Of a DNA stretch of 64,000 bases, positions 11,926 to 21,547 are shown in pieces (positions within the stretch are counted from its first letter, which is position 1; each line of letters begins with the position of its first letter). A model generated the notes under the pieces. It did not search any database. It had not been told where the DNA came from and saw only the letters and a list, made by a program, of their open reading frames with translations. The stretch comes from Henricia sp. BOLD:AAB3569 (lineage: Eukaryota > Echinodermata > Asteroidea > Spinulosida > Echinasteridae), in assembly GCA_037783545.1 (NCBI GenBank), contig JBBELK010000052.1, forward strand, positions 496,001 through 560,000, given 5' to 3'. A program made the translations under genes and the position numbers.

Positions 11926-12305
11926 TTCACTTGGCTTGGCAACGGTTGCTTTCCGCCATTACTGTGTCCATAGTATGGACACAGTAACTGGTATGATAGT
12001 TGTTGACGTCACGCGTATGGCACGCCAAAGCGAAAATAATTCAACACTGATAAATTTGCCATCGACCCTGAAAAACAAGTCTCAACATTTTTACAAACTT
12101 GCCAACAAAAGCACGGTATGCCAGTTTCAAACAGTATATCAACATTTAAAAGTCATGCGAACTTTTTTTTTCGTGCGCAACATTTGCGAAAATATGCGTC
12201 AACATTAAATGATCAGTGTTGAATTATTTTCGCTTTGGCGTGCCATAGTATGGACACGGTGATGGCGGATAGCAACTGGTTGTCAAGAAAGTGAAACACA
12301 AGAAT
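11926..12305 (-). mobile_element. MITE copy with ~88-bp terminal inverted repeats (copy B, inverted)
   Basis: Same family as 10714-11059, but the interior runs in the opposite direction (complement of ACTGGCATACCGTGCTTTTG). Near its left end it carries an extra ~36 bp that duplicates part of the terminal repeat (TATGGACACAGTAA). Confidence 0.85.
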
Positions 12306-12483
12306 AGGTTCTGTAAAGTGCAACTATCACAATCCGCTTGTACAATTTTATATAATACATGACTTCTACTATTATATACAGACGGCATATGAAGAAATCA
12401 ACTAAACTGATAAACAGCCAAAGAGCACCACGGACGCTCTTTTTATATGTCACTCTTTCCAGGTCTCCCCTCCCCATAGTGCA

Positions 12484-13270
12484 GTGAAGGGGAAATCCTC
12501 GGTTTCTGACTGGACGCCAATGTTGAGTGGCATACCAAATGGGAGTGTTCGGCACCATGGTTTTTTTTTAGTGAAGTGTTATATGAAATTGTTTGCTGAT
12601 GATGCTAGGTTCTTGTTTGTTAATTTCATGGTATCTTCGGCAACTAAGGTTCTTTATGCCATCGACTATACGGTATTAGCTTTAAGTTTACTTGTACTTT
12701 GTCAGCTTGAGATGAAGAAGGATCGAGATGCAGTTTTGGAAACAGAGGAAACCCGCAGAGAAATCTTCTGGGGGAATCCCACACGGTCGATCGAGTAGGG
12801 ACTGCAAACCCAATCCACATACACGCCCGGAATCGAACCTTGGACGCCAGAGGTGAAAGGCGGGGAAAGAACCACTACGCCAACGCAACCGCCCGTAAGA
12901 TCTGCGGAATACAAACTCGAAAAAAGAGATGAAATGCAACTCCAATATGTATGATATTAGGATGGGAAAACTGATGGTACGGCTACTGCATGGGAGAGTA
13001 AGAAAGACAATAGAGAAAGTGGACGGGCACGATGACCTGGGGTAATTTTCGGCAAGGATCTCAAGTTTGTTAAACATGTCAACAGACATAAAAAGCCAAC
13101 AGGATGACAGAGCTGATCAAAATAACTTAATTGAACGCTTGGACAACGTTATTTTCCGCACCATGAGCAACATCCGACCACACTTGGAGTATAGTACCGA
13201 CTGAAATGCCCCAGTGAGATTCGATCTTTTGATCGAGTGCACAGAAGAGCAACTGCTGCATGTACAGTTG
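12484..13270 (+). pseudogene. non-LTR retrotransposon (LINE) reverse transcriptase remnant
   Basis: At 12505-12545 the frame reads SDWTPMLSGIPNGSV, the conserved GIPQGS region of LINE reverse transcriptases. At 12586-12615 YMKLFADDARF corresponds to the catalytic FADD (YADD-type) motif. The normal stretch between these motifs is deleted. After an inserted SINE, 13020-13260 reads DLGVIFGKDLKF...KHV and later IRPHLEYS, the usual C-terminal block of LINE polymerases. Frameshifts, deletions and stops make it inactive. The clade cannot be fixed. Confidence 0.8.
12700..12895 (-). mobile_element. tRNA-derived SINE inserted in the LINE remnant
   Basis: On the minus strand the element starts GGGCGGTTGCGTTGGCGTAG at about 12895. 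It carries an A box-like TGGCGTAGTGG and a B box GGTTCGATTCC (12829-12839), followed by a tRNA-unrelated tail to about 12700. It interrupts the reverse transcriptase fossil, so it is the younger insertion. Confidence 0.75.
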
Positions 13271-13771
13271 CCCTGAAGAATATGGGAAACCAGGCTACCA
13301 TAGAGTACGAAAGACGTCGGTGAGTTTCATTTACTTTCTATTCGTCTTCGGAAACCGAAGGCCTCCTTCTGCCCTCCGCTGTACGACTCGAGCCCTTTGG
13401 GAAATTGTCACTGGCAGAGAATTTTGGCCCAATCAGAAGTTTCGAAACAGAACACTTCAGTGGCTAGACGAGCCCACGCTGCCTCTTACCGCATGACGTA
13501 GTGCGTAAACTCAGTCCTGTGAAGGTTTCACACTTATTGGCTGCCTAAAGGGGGATATAAAACTGCACAGTTCGGCTCATAAGTAGCAATGTCCCGAACG
13601 GCTCGAGAGCGGCTTGCATCCCGCAGTAAACGTGTTTTCGAATAATGCTCATTATAGGCTAAGGGCCATTGCTCAGCCGCGGTCGCTACGCTTTACATAT
13701 CTCTCAAAAAGAGTTAAAATTGCTTACCCTCAACAAAGATAGGCCACAGGCCTATACATCATCACAACGTC
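13271..13771. other. stretch 3' of the FZ-Ig gene; no gene seen
   Basis: For the minus-strand FZ-Ig gene this is the downstream side. No AATAAA is seen close to the stop codon. A strong-looking donor (GGTAAGC on the minus strand) is present at about 13721-13726, so the 3' UTR could be spliced. The plus-strand frame at 13260-13496 may be the decayed end of the LINE. Confidence 0.4.
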
Positions 13772-13908
13772 CTACAAGTCGACAGTAATACTGTGCTCTC
13801 CAGCAACACATGTGTAGGTGCCGGAATCACTGGCTGGAGAGAAGTCATTAATCAGAAGGCGAGTGACTGCATCAGAAACTTGTACTTTATGGACTCGTGT
13901 CCAGAAAG
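13772..13908 (-). CDS. FZ-Ig protein, final Ig-b exon (second half of Ig domain 4) with stop
   Basis: After an acceptor CCTTGCAG the exon starts in phase 1 (split codon GCT with the preceding exon). It reads AFWTRVHKVQVS...RLLINDF...DSGTYTCVAGEHSITVDL and then TAG at 13772-13774. DSGTYTC is the classic DxGxYxC F-strand motif of Ig domains. It completes the Ig half encoded at 14871-14996. No transmembrane helix or kinase domain follows, so the simplest reading is a secreted protein ending here. An alternative phase 1 donor (A|GTATTA) at 13791 could instead splice to an unseen exon. The gene runs right to left, and this is its last recognisable exon. Confidence 0.75.
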
Positions 13909-14408
13909 CTGCAAGGAATGGACAATTTCAAATGAAAATAAATTTCCATGCGTTGACCAATATTCCCACTCATTATGGGTACTATAGGCCCCGGCGCGGC
14001 CTACGCTTGTAACACAAATATTAACATAACTTCGACACCTTCCCTTCATGGGAATCTTCCAGAAACATCCTCAAGAAATGTTTTAACAATTACATGGTTT
14101 TACAAGTGTGATGTGAGCACGCCATCCCGTATTTTCACCTTTAAAGCCACCCTCGGGTCGACCTTGCGACGACGCAGAATTGTCGGCGGGCCTGGCTTTT
14201 TAGGAACAAGTTGTGCATGAGCTACGCTTGTCGACATCAAATTAGTCGGCGATTATTTTGAGACCTGTGTGTCTCCGACGAAGGTGCTAAAAAAATAAAC
14301 AGACTCACGAGTAGAACAAGTTCAACTTTTGCGACGTGATCCCGACTGTCGCAGCCAATGAACAAAATAGCGTGAACAAAATAGCGCCATGGTATCCTCG
14401 TCACCTGG

Positions 14409-14644
14409 GGCCAATTTCATGGCGCTGTTTCGCACAAATATTTGCTTAGCACAGAATTTCTTTACTTTATTTTGCAAAACTGGGTCGCCAGCCAAAATCG
14501 TAAGTGATTTGTATTTATTGATATTTTGCTCCTGTTCCTAAAAATACAATTTGACATACAATTTTTGCTGGTAACCCATTTTACAGAGCAAAGAAATTCT
14601 GTGCTAAACAAATTTTTGTGCTAAACAGCGCCATGAAATTGGCC
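14409..14644. mobile_element. 236-bp MITE, GGCCAATTTCATGGCGCTG family, 5-bp target duplication
   Basis: Ends GGCCAATTTCATGGCGCTG and its reverse complement. It is flanked by CCTGG on both sides (14404-14408, 14645-14649). A second copy of identical length lies at 62030-62265. Intronic, noncoding. Confidence 0.85.
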
Positions 14645-14870
14645 CCTGGTCACATCGAATCGTGCGTGCATATCCATGAAATGAGTGTTGTTGCGATTAT
14701 TTTGTGTCGAGTTGCCGCTTGTTCATTTTTTTGACCTATTACTTTTTTACTTGATGCCAAGTGTTCCCTTGCGACACAATTACGAGAGTCGTAGGTCGAC
14801 CTGAGGGCGGCGCTAAGAATAAAATCTCACGAGCTGAAGCATAACAAGTTGATAACAATTTGATCCATAC

Positions 14871-14996
14871 CAGCTGGGACATCCCTTCCGTCGGGATAGC
14901 GCCACTTCGGTTGGATAGCTGGCAAGAGGTTGTAGGTGCACTCCACAGAATAATCGGATCCATCCACCTTCACGTCACCAAGAACAAGCTCTTCCA
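14871..14996 (-). CDS. FZ-Ig protein, Ig-a exon (first half of Ig domain 4)
   Basis: A 126-bp exon between acceptor TTTTAACAG and donor G|GTATGG, phase 1 at both ends. It reads VEELVLGDVKVDGSDYSVEC then TYNLLPAIQPKWRYPDG...VPAG. It holds the B-strand cysteine and the core tryptophan (PKW) of an Ig domain. It has the same length and strong similarity to the exons at 18437-18562 and 22195-22320. It joins in frame to the exon at 13772-13908, which supplies the F-strand cysteine. Confidence 0.85.
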
Positions 14997-15935
14997 CTGT
15001 TAAAACAAGGTTTCGGCTGTTATATTCCATGCTCGGAAAGTAACGATTTATTCCATAAAAATCCTAGGCTAATCTGAATAGGAAATATCTCAGTTTGTCG
15101 AACTGATTAGCTTCTGAGCAGTACATCCGCAGACGGAAAGTTATAGAAGAAAAGGACAATTCAAAAAATGACATTTGGTTTTGTAAATTGCGCCTTTCCC
15201 CATTCGAACAAATACTAAGCTCGGCCAACCGAAAACGTTTCACTAAATTTATTTTTCAATTGTAATTCGATTCTGTCCTCAAATAATACACATTAACGTG
15301 CCCCCTAAATGACATGCAAACGGTTTTACTTGACATAATTACTGACTTGTTTGTGGTTATAGTAGTAGCAATAAAGTTAACCGCGATAATAATACATTTT
15401 TGACGGGAGTATTGGTGCTGTTGGCACCAGAGAAAACCACCTTTTTTTCAATACCCAGCACGATTTGGGGCCTTAGGACTCCCCCTTAAAGCCCCTATGA
15501 CTCGGCACACTCTTCTCTTTTGTTAACGCACCAACCCCCTAAAAACTGAAAGGAATTCCTTTGATGTTTAAAACACAATGGGGGACAATGGTGCTGCATA
15601 TGACTTTTGTTTTTTTGTTTTTGAAGAAAAATATTTAGAGTGAAGTCGTCATGTTCACTGACTTTCTATTTTTATGTGGAATGGGTCAGGGAACAATGTA
15701 AAAGGACGGCTGCAGTGAAGTCGAAGCTGCCAGGAAAGTTCCTGGAATTAATGCATTTTAAAACGGCACATTGTTTTGAGTTCAACAACATAGGCGGTTA
15801 CCCCTATAAATATAACAATCTATGACAGCACAAGTCACAACCACTTAGGCCTATAATCTATAACGATATAATTCTTCCATGAATGTGAGGTTAATGTGAA
15901 TAATTTCACTAACTATAAACATTTCAAATATATAC
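14997..15935 (-). other. intron between FZ3 and Ig-a exons
   Basis: No coding sequence or recognisable element was seen. It starts with a GT donor following 15936 and ends with TTTTAACAG before 14996. Confidence 0.5.
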
Positions 15936-16286
15936 CATTATGGCACTCGCTATTGGGATCCGTCTCGCTGGGCATGGAAGTACAGCTTTCCCTCATGCTC
16001 GCCAACTCTTCGGCAGCAAATAAATTACCCAGCGTGGCCGCGCACTGTTCTACAGCAGTAATGCACAGCTCCTGACACGGCAGCACAGCCTGCTCGCGAC
16101 AAGGTGGCACATACAGTGCGCACATGTAAGGACGGAAATATGAGCTGCATGGCTGATCGAAGATGACATCAAGACCGTTGAACACGCTTCCAAGTTGATC
16201 TTGGCTGAGACCGACGAGACTTGGGACATGCGTGGTTGAGTAACCGATGCCAACCGTGCAGGCGGGAACCCGAATCTCCTCGCAAG
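15936..16286 (-). CDS. FZ-Ig protein, third Frizzled-type cysteine-rich domain exon (FZ3)
   Basis: A 351-bp exon (acceptor GATTTCAG, donor G|GTATATA, phase 1-1) that encodes a complete Frizzled CRD. It opens CEEIRVPACTVGIGYSTTHV, continues with QPCSSYFRPYMCALYVPPC and LPCQELC, and ends SECHNG. All ten cysteines of the fold are present in order. FZ domains bind Wnt lipids or related ligands in Frizzled, SFRP, ROR and MuSK proteins. Binding here is an inference. The closest relative in view is FZ2 at 19894-20244, sharing REQAV.PCQELC and ECHNG-like ends. The preceding exon's last T makes the junction codon TCT (Ser), and the last G joins the Ig-a exon as GTG (Val), so the reading frame is continuous. 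Confidence 0.92.
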
Positions 16287-16741
16287 CTGAAATCGAACAC
16301 ACAGGAGCTCGTCAGTTGGCATTCAATGTACACTTTGAAAGAAATGGTTAGTTTGCATAATAATACATTAAAACTGGGTACCCTTCCCCTCGCCTGTTTG
16401 GAGCTTTAGGCATATGGCCGCGGGCTCTTGGGGGAAAAATGACGTCGCGAAGCGCTTTTACAATGTAACCAGCCGTCGTGTACATAATACCACACCAGAC
16501 ATATAAGCTGGTGAAACTTCTTGCAGAAATTGATAGCAGATCTGCTACAAAGAAACAAATAAAACACAGTAAAAAAAAACGTCCAATATCATCTGCAAAC
16601 CTTAACGCGTATTGTCGTATTTTCTCTAAATATCGGCACATTTCTATTACTAAAGTCTACCGTTTTATAAAGTCAATGTGTACTATCGTACAATTAAAAC
16701 AATTTTGTTAAAATAAGTTTTAAACAATATTTAAAAATTAC

Positions 16742-16942
16742 ATGACGCAGACGGTTCGGGGACTTCGACTGTCGGGAGAGTCGTATTTTCCCCGAGATCG
16801 CCGATAACGATAGTTTCAGCAGAAGCGAGGTCTTGTCCGAAGCAGCTGTAGCGCCCTCCGTCGACCACACGTTGGAAATCCTCAAAGTGAAGTGTCGTCA
16901 CACTTTCGGATGTATGGACTACTCGAATCCGAAAACTAGAAT
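16742..16942 (-). CDS. FZ-Ig protein, Ig-b exon (second half of Ig domain 3)
   Basis: A 201-bp exon (acceptor CATTTTGCAG, donor T|GTAATT, phase 1-1). It reads DSSFRIRVVHTSESVTTLHF then EDFQRVVDGGRYSCFGQDL...ETIVI and a linker VPEPSAS. DGGRYSC is the Ig F-strand motif. It pairs with the Ig-a exon at 18437-18562. Its paralogue at 21548-21739 shares the RIRVVHT start and YSCFG.DF/DL pattern. The longer tail after the domain forms the hinge to FZ3. Confidence 0.88.
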
Positions 16943-17056
16943 CTGCAAAATGATTGATTGATACATGTATGTCTTTCAACATCTTGCTCTCGTTAGTTGG
17001 AATTGGTGGATTCATTATACCGTTATTGAAACTATACAGCGAGTACAAAAAACTAT

Positions 17057-17737
17057 GTACACTTTTAAAATTACTTGTGTTTTAGTGTACCAATATTTAT
17101 ATGAGATGTTTTGACATGTATTTTTGATAAGTTGGGCTCTTGTGTCTTTTGGTAGCAGTTTAATTAAATTATGTTTTATGCTTGACCGCACATGAGGCAA
17201 ATAAGGGTGTCAGGTGGAACACAACTTGCGCCAATTCAATATGCCTAGGAAAACGAAAGGATTTGAACCAGTGACTAGGTTGTTGTCAAGAATCAACAGA
17301 GCCTCGTTGAACATACGTACAATGAAACACATCTTGTGTCCGGCTATTCTTCTTCTTAAAACATGGCTCGTCTTCAGCTCACACCCCAGCAAAGGGCCTA
17401 ATGGTAAGCGAATTCCACCGCACACAAAGTGCCACGGCTGTGTCCCGAAGCTTTCGCCAGCAATTTCCTAATGCAAGATGTCTACTCAAATGTTCGTAAA
17501 CCTAAACAAAGGCAAGTTTTTTTTGTTTTTTTTTGGTCTCTTATTTAAATTATGATCAGTTATTATTAAATTATGATAAGTCGTGTTTCACCTGACACCC
17601 TTGTTTGCCCCATGTGCGGTCATGCATGAAACATAACATTAAAATGCTACACAGGAGAACTTATCCAAAATACATGTCAAAACATCTCATATAAATATTG
17701 GTACACTAAAACACAACAGGTGATTTTAAAAGTGTAT
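17057..17737. mobile_element. ~680-bp element with ~155-bp terminal inverted repeats
   Basis: Left arm 17057-17218 (GTACACTTTTAAAATTACTT ... TGTCAGGTGGAAC) and right arm about 17585-17737 are reverse complements with scattered mismatches, for example ATGAGATGTTTTGACATGTA against its complement. The 365-bp centre encodes nothing recognisable. It lies in the intron between Ig-a (18437) and Ig-b (16942). Confidence 0.75.
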
Positions 17738-18436
17738 TTTTTGCTTTACTCTGTATATAAAATTGTGCCTTGCCTTCATTATAAGGCTCCATAATGATGT
17801 CATCCTAATTGGTAAAACATACAATGACGTGGCTACAAATTACTATGTTTGCTGTCACCGGAAGTGCAAATTGCTACTGGCTGCATGGAAAATAAGGAAA
17901 ATGTACCTATTTTAATTTGTGCATTGCAATGGTGTTTCACGCCGCAGAAAGTACGTTTGGTAAAATTGTTTAGTTAGGAAGTCTTAGATTTGCTTTCATT
18001 TGACTCATTTTGTTTTTAAATACCAAGTGCTACTCGTCATCTGTAATATGTTGACATCTGGTCAAATAAATGCTTAGCCGACATGGTTAACGATCGACTC
18101 TTAACACGTCGTCATGGAAACTTGACAACATATGGATCTCTAAATGATTTATGTATATCAATTATGTATGTACAGTGTATCCCCACTCTTATAATGGTGT
18201 TTAATAAGTAGAAAAAAACAATAATGCCTATAAGGTGTAGGCCTAGCATGTAAATAACCCCAACGGTACCAACAAATCCTTAATAATAAATACGACTTTA
18301 GAATGGTCCAAATGGGTAGTCTTAACAGCCCAACGTTGAGTTTTTCCCATTTTCCCATTTTCCCATTTTAAACGAGAGAAGAAATTTGAGGTTCAGAATG
18401 CTGGTTCTGTTGGGCGTGAGGCAAGACTTATCGTAC
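17738..18436 (-). other. intron sequence, nothing recognised
   Basis: Part of the intron between Ig-a and Ig-b of Ig domain 3. AT-rich, with no open frame resembling a protein. A short TTTTCCCAT triplication is present at about 18342-18367. Confidence 0.4.
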
Positions 18437-18562
18437 CGGTTGAGATTTCCTCCCCGCCAGCCGACAGCCACGTCGGTTGTAAAGACGGCAGCAGATTGTA
18501 GGTGCAGTCTACGGCGTAATCTAGTCCAACTATCTGGGGCTCTCCAATTTCAAGCTCGAGGA
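18437..18562 (-). CDS. FZ-Ig protein, Ig-a exon (first half of Ig domain 3)
   Basis: A 126-bp exon bounded by acceptor TTTTAACAG and donor G|GTACGA, phase 1-1. It reads VLELEIGEPQIVGLDYAVDC then TYNLLPSLQPTWLSAGGEEISTG. The B-strand cysteine and core tryptophan (PTW) are visible. It is a clear paralogue of 22195-22320 and 14871-14996, all exactly 126 bp. It joins the upstream FZ2 exon through codon GTC and the next Ig-b exon through GAT. Confidence 0.87.
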
Positions 18563-18845
18563 CTGTTAAAATATATAAAAAATGAAAGCTAACACATTAC
18601 CTTCTTTGCAGTATTGTACGGCTTGAGAAATGACAGAATATTGGATTTTGTTAAGGGTGGACGGTCAATAATACGCGCCATTCATGAAAATACCGAACGT
18701 GTTGAAAGCTAGTTCGGTATTTCCATATAGTTGCATACAAATTTCCATGATCTTGAGCCTCAACTGGCACTTGGCCAACCTGACCGACGCAAAATGGGAG
18801 TCTGCGGCATATAGCTATAACTTGAAAGTATATGTAATCTTGAAC

Positions 18846-19296
18846 CTTAAAGTTGCATTGCCCGTGTTTCGGTGAAAGGATTAAACAAATTAATTTACAC
18901 AAGCGAACGAATTTAGAAAGCTTACGTGTCTCTGTAACGAAAAATATCAAAAACTTAAATTTCCGACGTCGGGAATTGGAGATACAAGCCTTTTTCTTGA
19001 AACGTGCTTCACATGTTGTACATGTGCGCGTACGCTCATATGTACATAGTATGTGTACAATGTACACATGTACGCGCACATGTACATTACGTCATAACCC
19101 TGTCGATTAAATGACCTGCCAGCCTTTTAATCATTTCTTGTTTTTAATCGACTGGCATTAATCCTTGACGGATTTTTACTTTCTTGGTACCAAATGAAAG
19201 CTGATAACTTTTTCTATTCTAGAAAAATACCTATTTAACTTAAAAAAAAAAATTGTACGCCCAAATCGGCCCAAACACGGGCAGTGCAACTTTAAG
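18846..19296. mobile_element. ~450-bp inverted-repeat element (CTTAAAGTTGC ends)
   Basis: The left end CTTAAAGTTGCATTGCCCGTG and the complement of the right end (CTTAAAGTTGCACTGCCCGTG) match. The interior contains a palindromic TACATGTGCGCG/CGCGCACATGTA cluster around 19018-19086. Noncoding. Confidence 0.65.
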
Positions 19297-19406
19297 TCGC
19301 CCACCCCTTGAAATTTAATTTTTGGGACTCATCTCGAGTGCCTAATTATGAATAAGTGATTATTTTTTAGGGTTTATGACCCAGGGACCACCGGGGTGAA
19401 TGAATT

Positions 19407-19737
19407 CGATACAAATGTGGACAAATGTCCATATGAGTTTTGGAAATCTGGATGCAGTGAAAAGCAACTTTGCTCCACCGGGCAGGGGTTTGGGGCGTAT
19501 AAGTGATCTCTGGGAGGGGTGGTTATTTCTCTGTAGGGCTGGCTAAGCTCACGTGATAGCCAATCCCAATCAGTAAAGAACAACTGCACTATCGTGATTC
19601 GAGACCACCAGTTGGCTTCATAGCTCAATTGGTATCGGCTGCACGTTAAGCGGAAGGTCCGAGGTTCGAATCCTGGTGGAGCCAAGTTGCTTTTTACTGC
19701 ATCCAGATTTCCCAAACTCATGTGGACTTTTGTATCG
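19407..19737. mobile_element. head-to-head pair of tRNA-derived SINE copies
   Basis: The right copy has a tRNA-like head at 19614-19684 (GGCTTCATAGCTCAATTGG ... GGTTCGAATCC ... GGAGCC, 7-bp acceptor stem, possible GTT anticodon, weak D stem). Its downstream tail at 19675-19737 is the reverse complement of 19407-19479, where the sequence after GCTCCACC on the other strand is repeated. Thus a truncated copy faces the complete one with tails outward. A 9-bp duplication (about ACAAATGTGG) distinguishes the left arm. Confidence 0.7.
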
Positions 19738-19893
19738 AGTGACTAATTCAACAGAGTCGAGTCGAGTTGACAAAATATTGTGATTTGTCTAATGCTTTTG
19801 TACTTTCTGATTGTCCAATGCGACTGATTACTTGGTGCAGTGACTCAAATGCGTGCACTTCCTCACCATGGCCCCATTCCCAATATCAAATAC

Positions 19894-20244
19894 CATTATG
19901 ACACTGGCTGCTGGCATCCTCGGAACTGGGAAGGTTGGTACAACTCTCTATCATTCTGTCGACCGCTGCATGTGGAATGTACTTTTTAAGCGTCTCCTCG
20001 CACGGATGTAAAGCTTTCGTGCACAACTCCTGGCACGGCTGCACAGCTTGTTCGCGACATGGTGGCAGGAAGATAGAGCACATATACGGGCGGAGATACG
20101 AACTGCATGGAGTCTGAAAGGTGCTTTCCAGAGCGTCAAAAAAGTAGACTACGTCGTTCTGAGTGTGCGCAATTAGATTGGGGACATAAGTGGATGAGTA
20201 GCCGATGCCAACTGAGCAAGCAGGAATTCGAATCTTCTCGCAGG
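19894..20244 (-). CDS. FZ-Ig protein, second Frizzled-type cysteine-rich domain exon (FZ2)
   Basis: A 351-bp exon (acceptor CTTTCAG, donor G|GTATTT, phase 1-1) that encodes a full ten-cysteine Frizzled CRD. It starts CEKIRIPACSVGIGYSSTYV, continues TPCSSYLRPYMCSIFLPPC and QPCQELC, and ends SQCHNG. Length, phase and cysteine spacing equal those of FZ3 (15936-16286), which it resembles closely, so the two arose by cassette duplication. The upstream Ig-b exon (21548-21739) contributes the T of the junction codon TCC (Ser). Wnt or lipid binding is inferred from the family only. Confidence 0.92.
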
Positions 20245-20277
20245 CTGAAAGGAAAATGTTAAATCAGTCATTCTATA

Positions 20278-20482
20278 AGGGGCCGTCCTGATCACAGTTC
20301 TACAGGGAGTAGTATTTTTCAAGACCCCTCCCCTCGAAATAGTATACGATTTTTCTGTCGGTACCATGAAATGTCAACATTTAACAGTGTATGCAAGGTC
20401 CTACGCACCGCATTCGAACCCTCTCCCCCTTCGTACTCTTTGTAGAACTGTAAAAATGATGACAACTTTGGACGGCCCCTAA
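20278..20482. mobile_element. ~205-bp MITE (AAGGGGCCGTCC ends)
   Basis: The left end AAGGGGCCGTCCTGATCACAG and the right end (complement TTAGGGGCCGTCCAAAGTTG) are inverted, with CAGTTCTACA/TGTAGAACTG further inside. It lies 34 bp upstream of the FZ2 acceptor in the intron. Confidence 0.6.
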
Positions 20483-20591
20483 GATTTAATAAGCTGTTAA
20501 TCGATATACAGTAATGAGAGGATATATCGGGCAGAAAAGTATTTAGTTGTTTGACTCATCCGCTTCATAAGCATTGTTATATACCTCATGC

Positions 20592-21295
20592 GTAGATTCC
20601 TGTCATCTGATTGGTTAAAAGTGAGGGCATTGAATCGGCTAGACCCGGCGCGTATGCCAACTGGTCAATAGTCTTTGCCATGCCCCGGGCATAGTCATTT
20701 AGCGGGTTCCGGACGCGCGCATTACATGTGTTAGCATATAGCTAGTTGTGCACCAACTATGCAGCTGGGCATAGTCATTTAGCGGGTTACGGACGCGCGC
20801 ATTACATGTGTTAGCATAGCTATAGCTGTGCACCAACTATGCAGCTGTGCGCTTCACGTAAACATTCATCAGGACGGTAATGGCGGAATCTCGACGTCAT
20901 TTTGTCGTCTGTCGTAGATGATAGTCCTTAAGAAAGTAAGAGAAGTGGCCTACAGTGAAAACTGTGTCAGGTGAAATGTGCTACTAAAGTGCCAGGTGAT
21001 TATGCTACAAATGTTTGCTGTAAATATATACAACTTTTCCGCCGTAGATCAGCTTCCGAAATCGAAACGCGAAGGACCACTGTCATGACTGTATGATGTA
21101 TCGTTACTTTTAACCAACCAGATGACAAAAATCTACACATTCGGTATATAAAACAAATATTGACTGCTGTTTATTCGGGTCATGGTTAAGATTATAGGCC
21201 CTCGGTGATCTCGAAGCCATGACTATGCCCCTCGGCTTCCGCCTCGGGGCATAGTCATGGCTTCGAGATCACCTTGGGCCTATAATCTTAACCAT
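20592..21295. mobile_element. composite inverted-repeat element with terminal 50-bp hairpin
   Basis: The arm GTAGATTCCTGTCATCTGAT at 20592 is mirrored by 21106-21136 (complement GTAGATTTTTGTCATCTGGT). Immediately after, 21181-21231 and 21246-21295 form a nearly perfect 50-bp hairpin (CATGGTTAAGATTATAGGCC ... GACTATGCCCC). Inside, a ~78-bp unit starting CATAGTCATTTAGCGGGTT is tandemly repeated at 20690-20766 and 20769-20846. The CATAGTC motif is shared by the hairpin and the tandem unit. Confidence 0.6.
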
Positions 21296-21348
21296 GCCCC
21301 TCATTGCAGTCAATATTTGTATAATATTTGACTGAACACAACGACTTA

Positions 21349-21543
21349 AGCCCGCCGCACACCTTTGCGATTTACCGGCCCATCGGACACCGGATCATCG
21401 GATCCGGAAAAATCAAACAAGTTTGATTTGCTCCGGTCTATAGCGTACGGTCAGACCGGCCCGAATTGTTTCAGCGCACACCTTTCCGGTAAGTGGTCCG
21501 ATGATCCGATTATCCGGTAAATCGCAAAGGTGTGCGGCGGGCT
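21349..21543. mobile_element. 195-bp Harbinger-like MITE, TTA target duplication, at a splice donor
   Basis: Perfect 30-bp terminal inverted repeats (AGCCCGCCGCACACCTTTGC onward). It is flanked by TTA at 21346-21348 and 21544-21546; a TTA duplication is the mark of PIF/Harbinger insertions. The right-hand duplication supplies the T-A-A of the splice donor of the exon at 21548-21739. Confidence 0.85.
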
Positions 21544-21547
21544 TTAC

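Noticed and set aside
12283..12558. Minus-strand hydrophobic frame as the membrane segment of the FZ-Ig gene
   Set aside because: No phase 1 acceptor was found, the frame runs into a MITE end, and the preceding exon has an in-frame stop.
16050..16409. Alternative frames overlapping the FZ3 exon
   Set aside because: They are shadows of the ten-cysteine CRD frame and show no family features.
19614..19684. Functional tRNA-Asn gene
   Set aside because: The D stem and T stem are mismatched, position 33 is C rather than T, and it is part of an inverted SINE pair.
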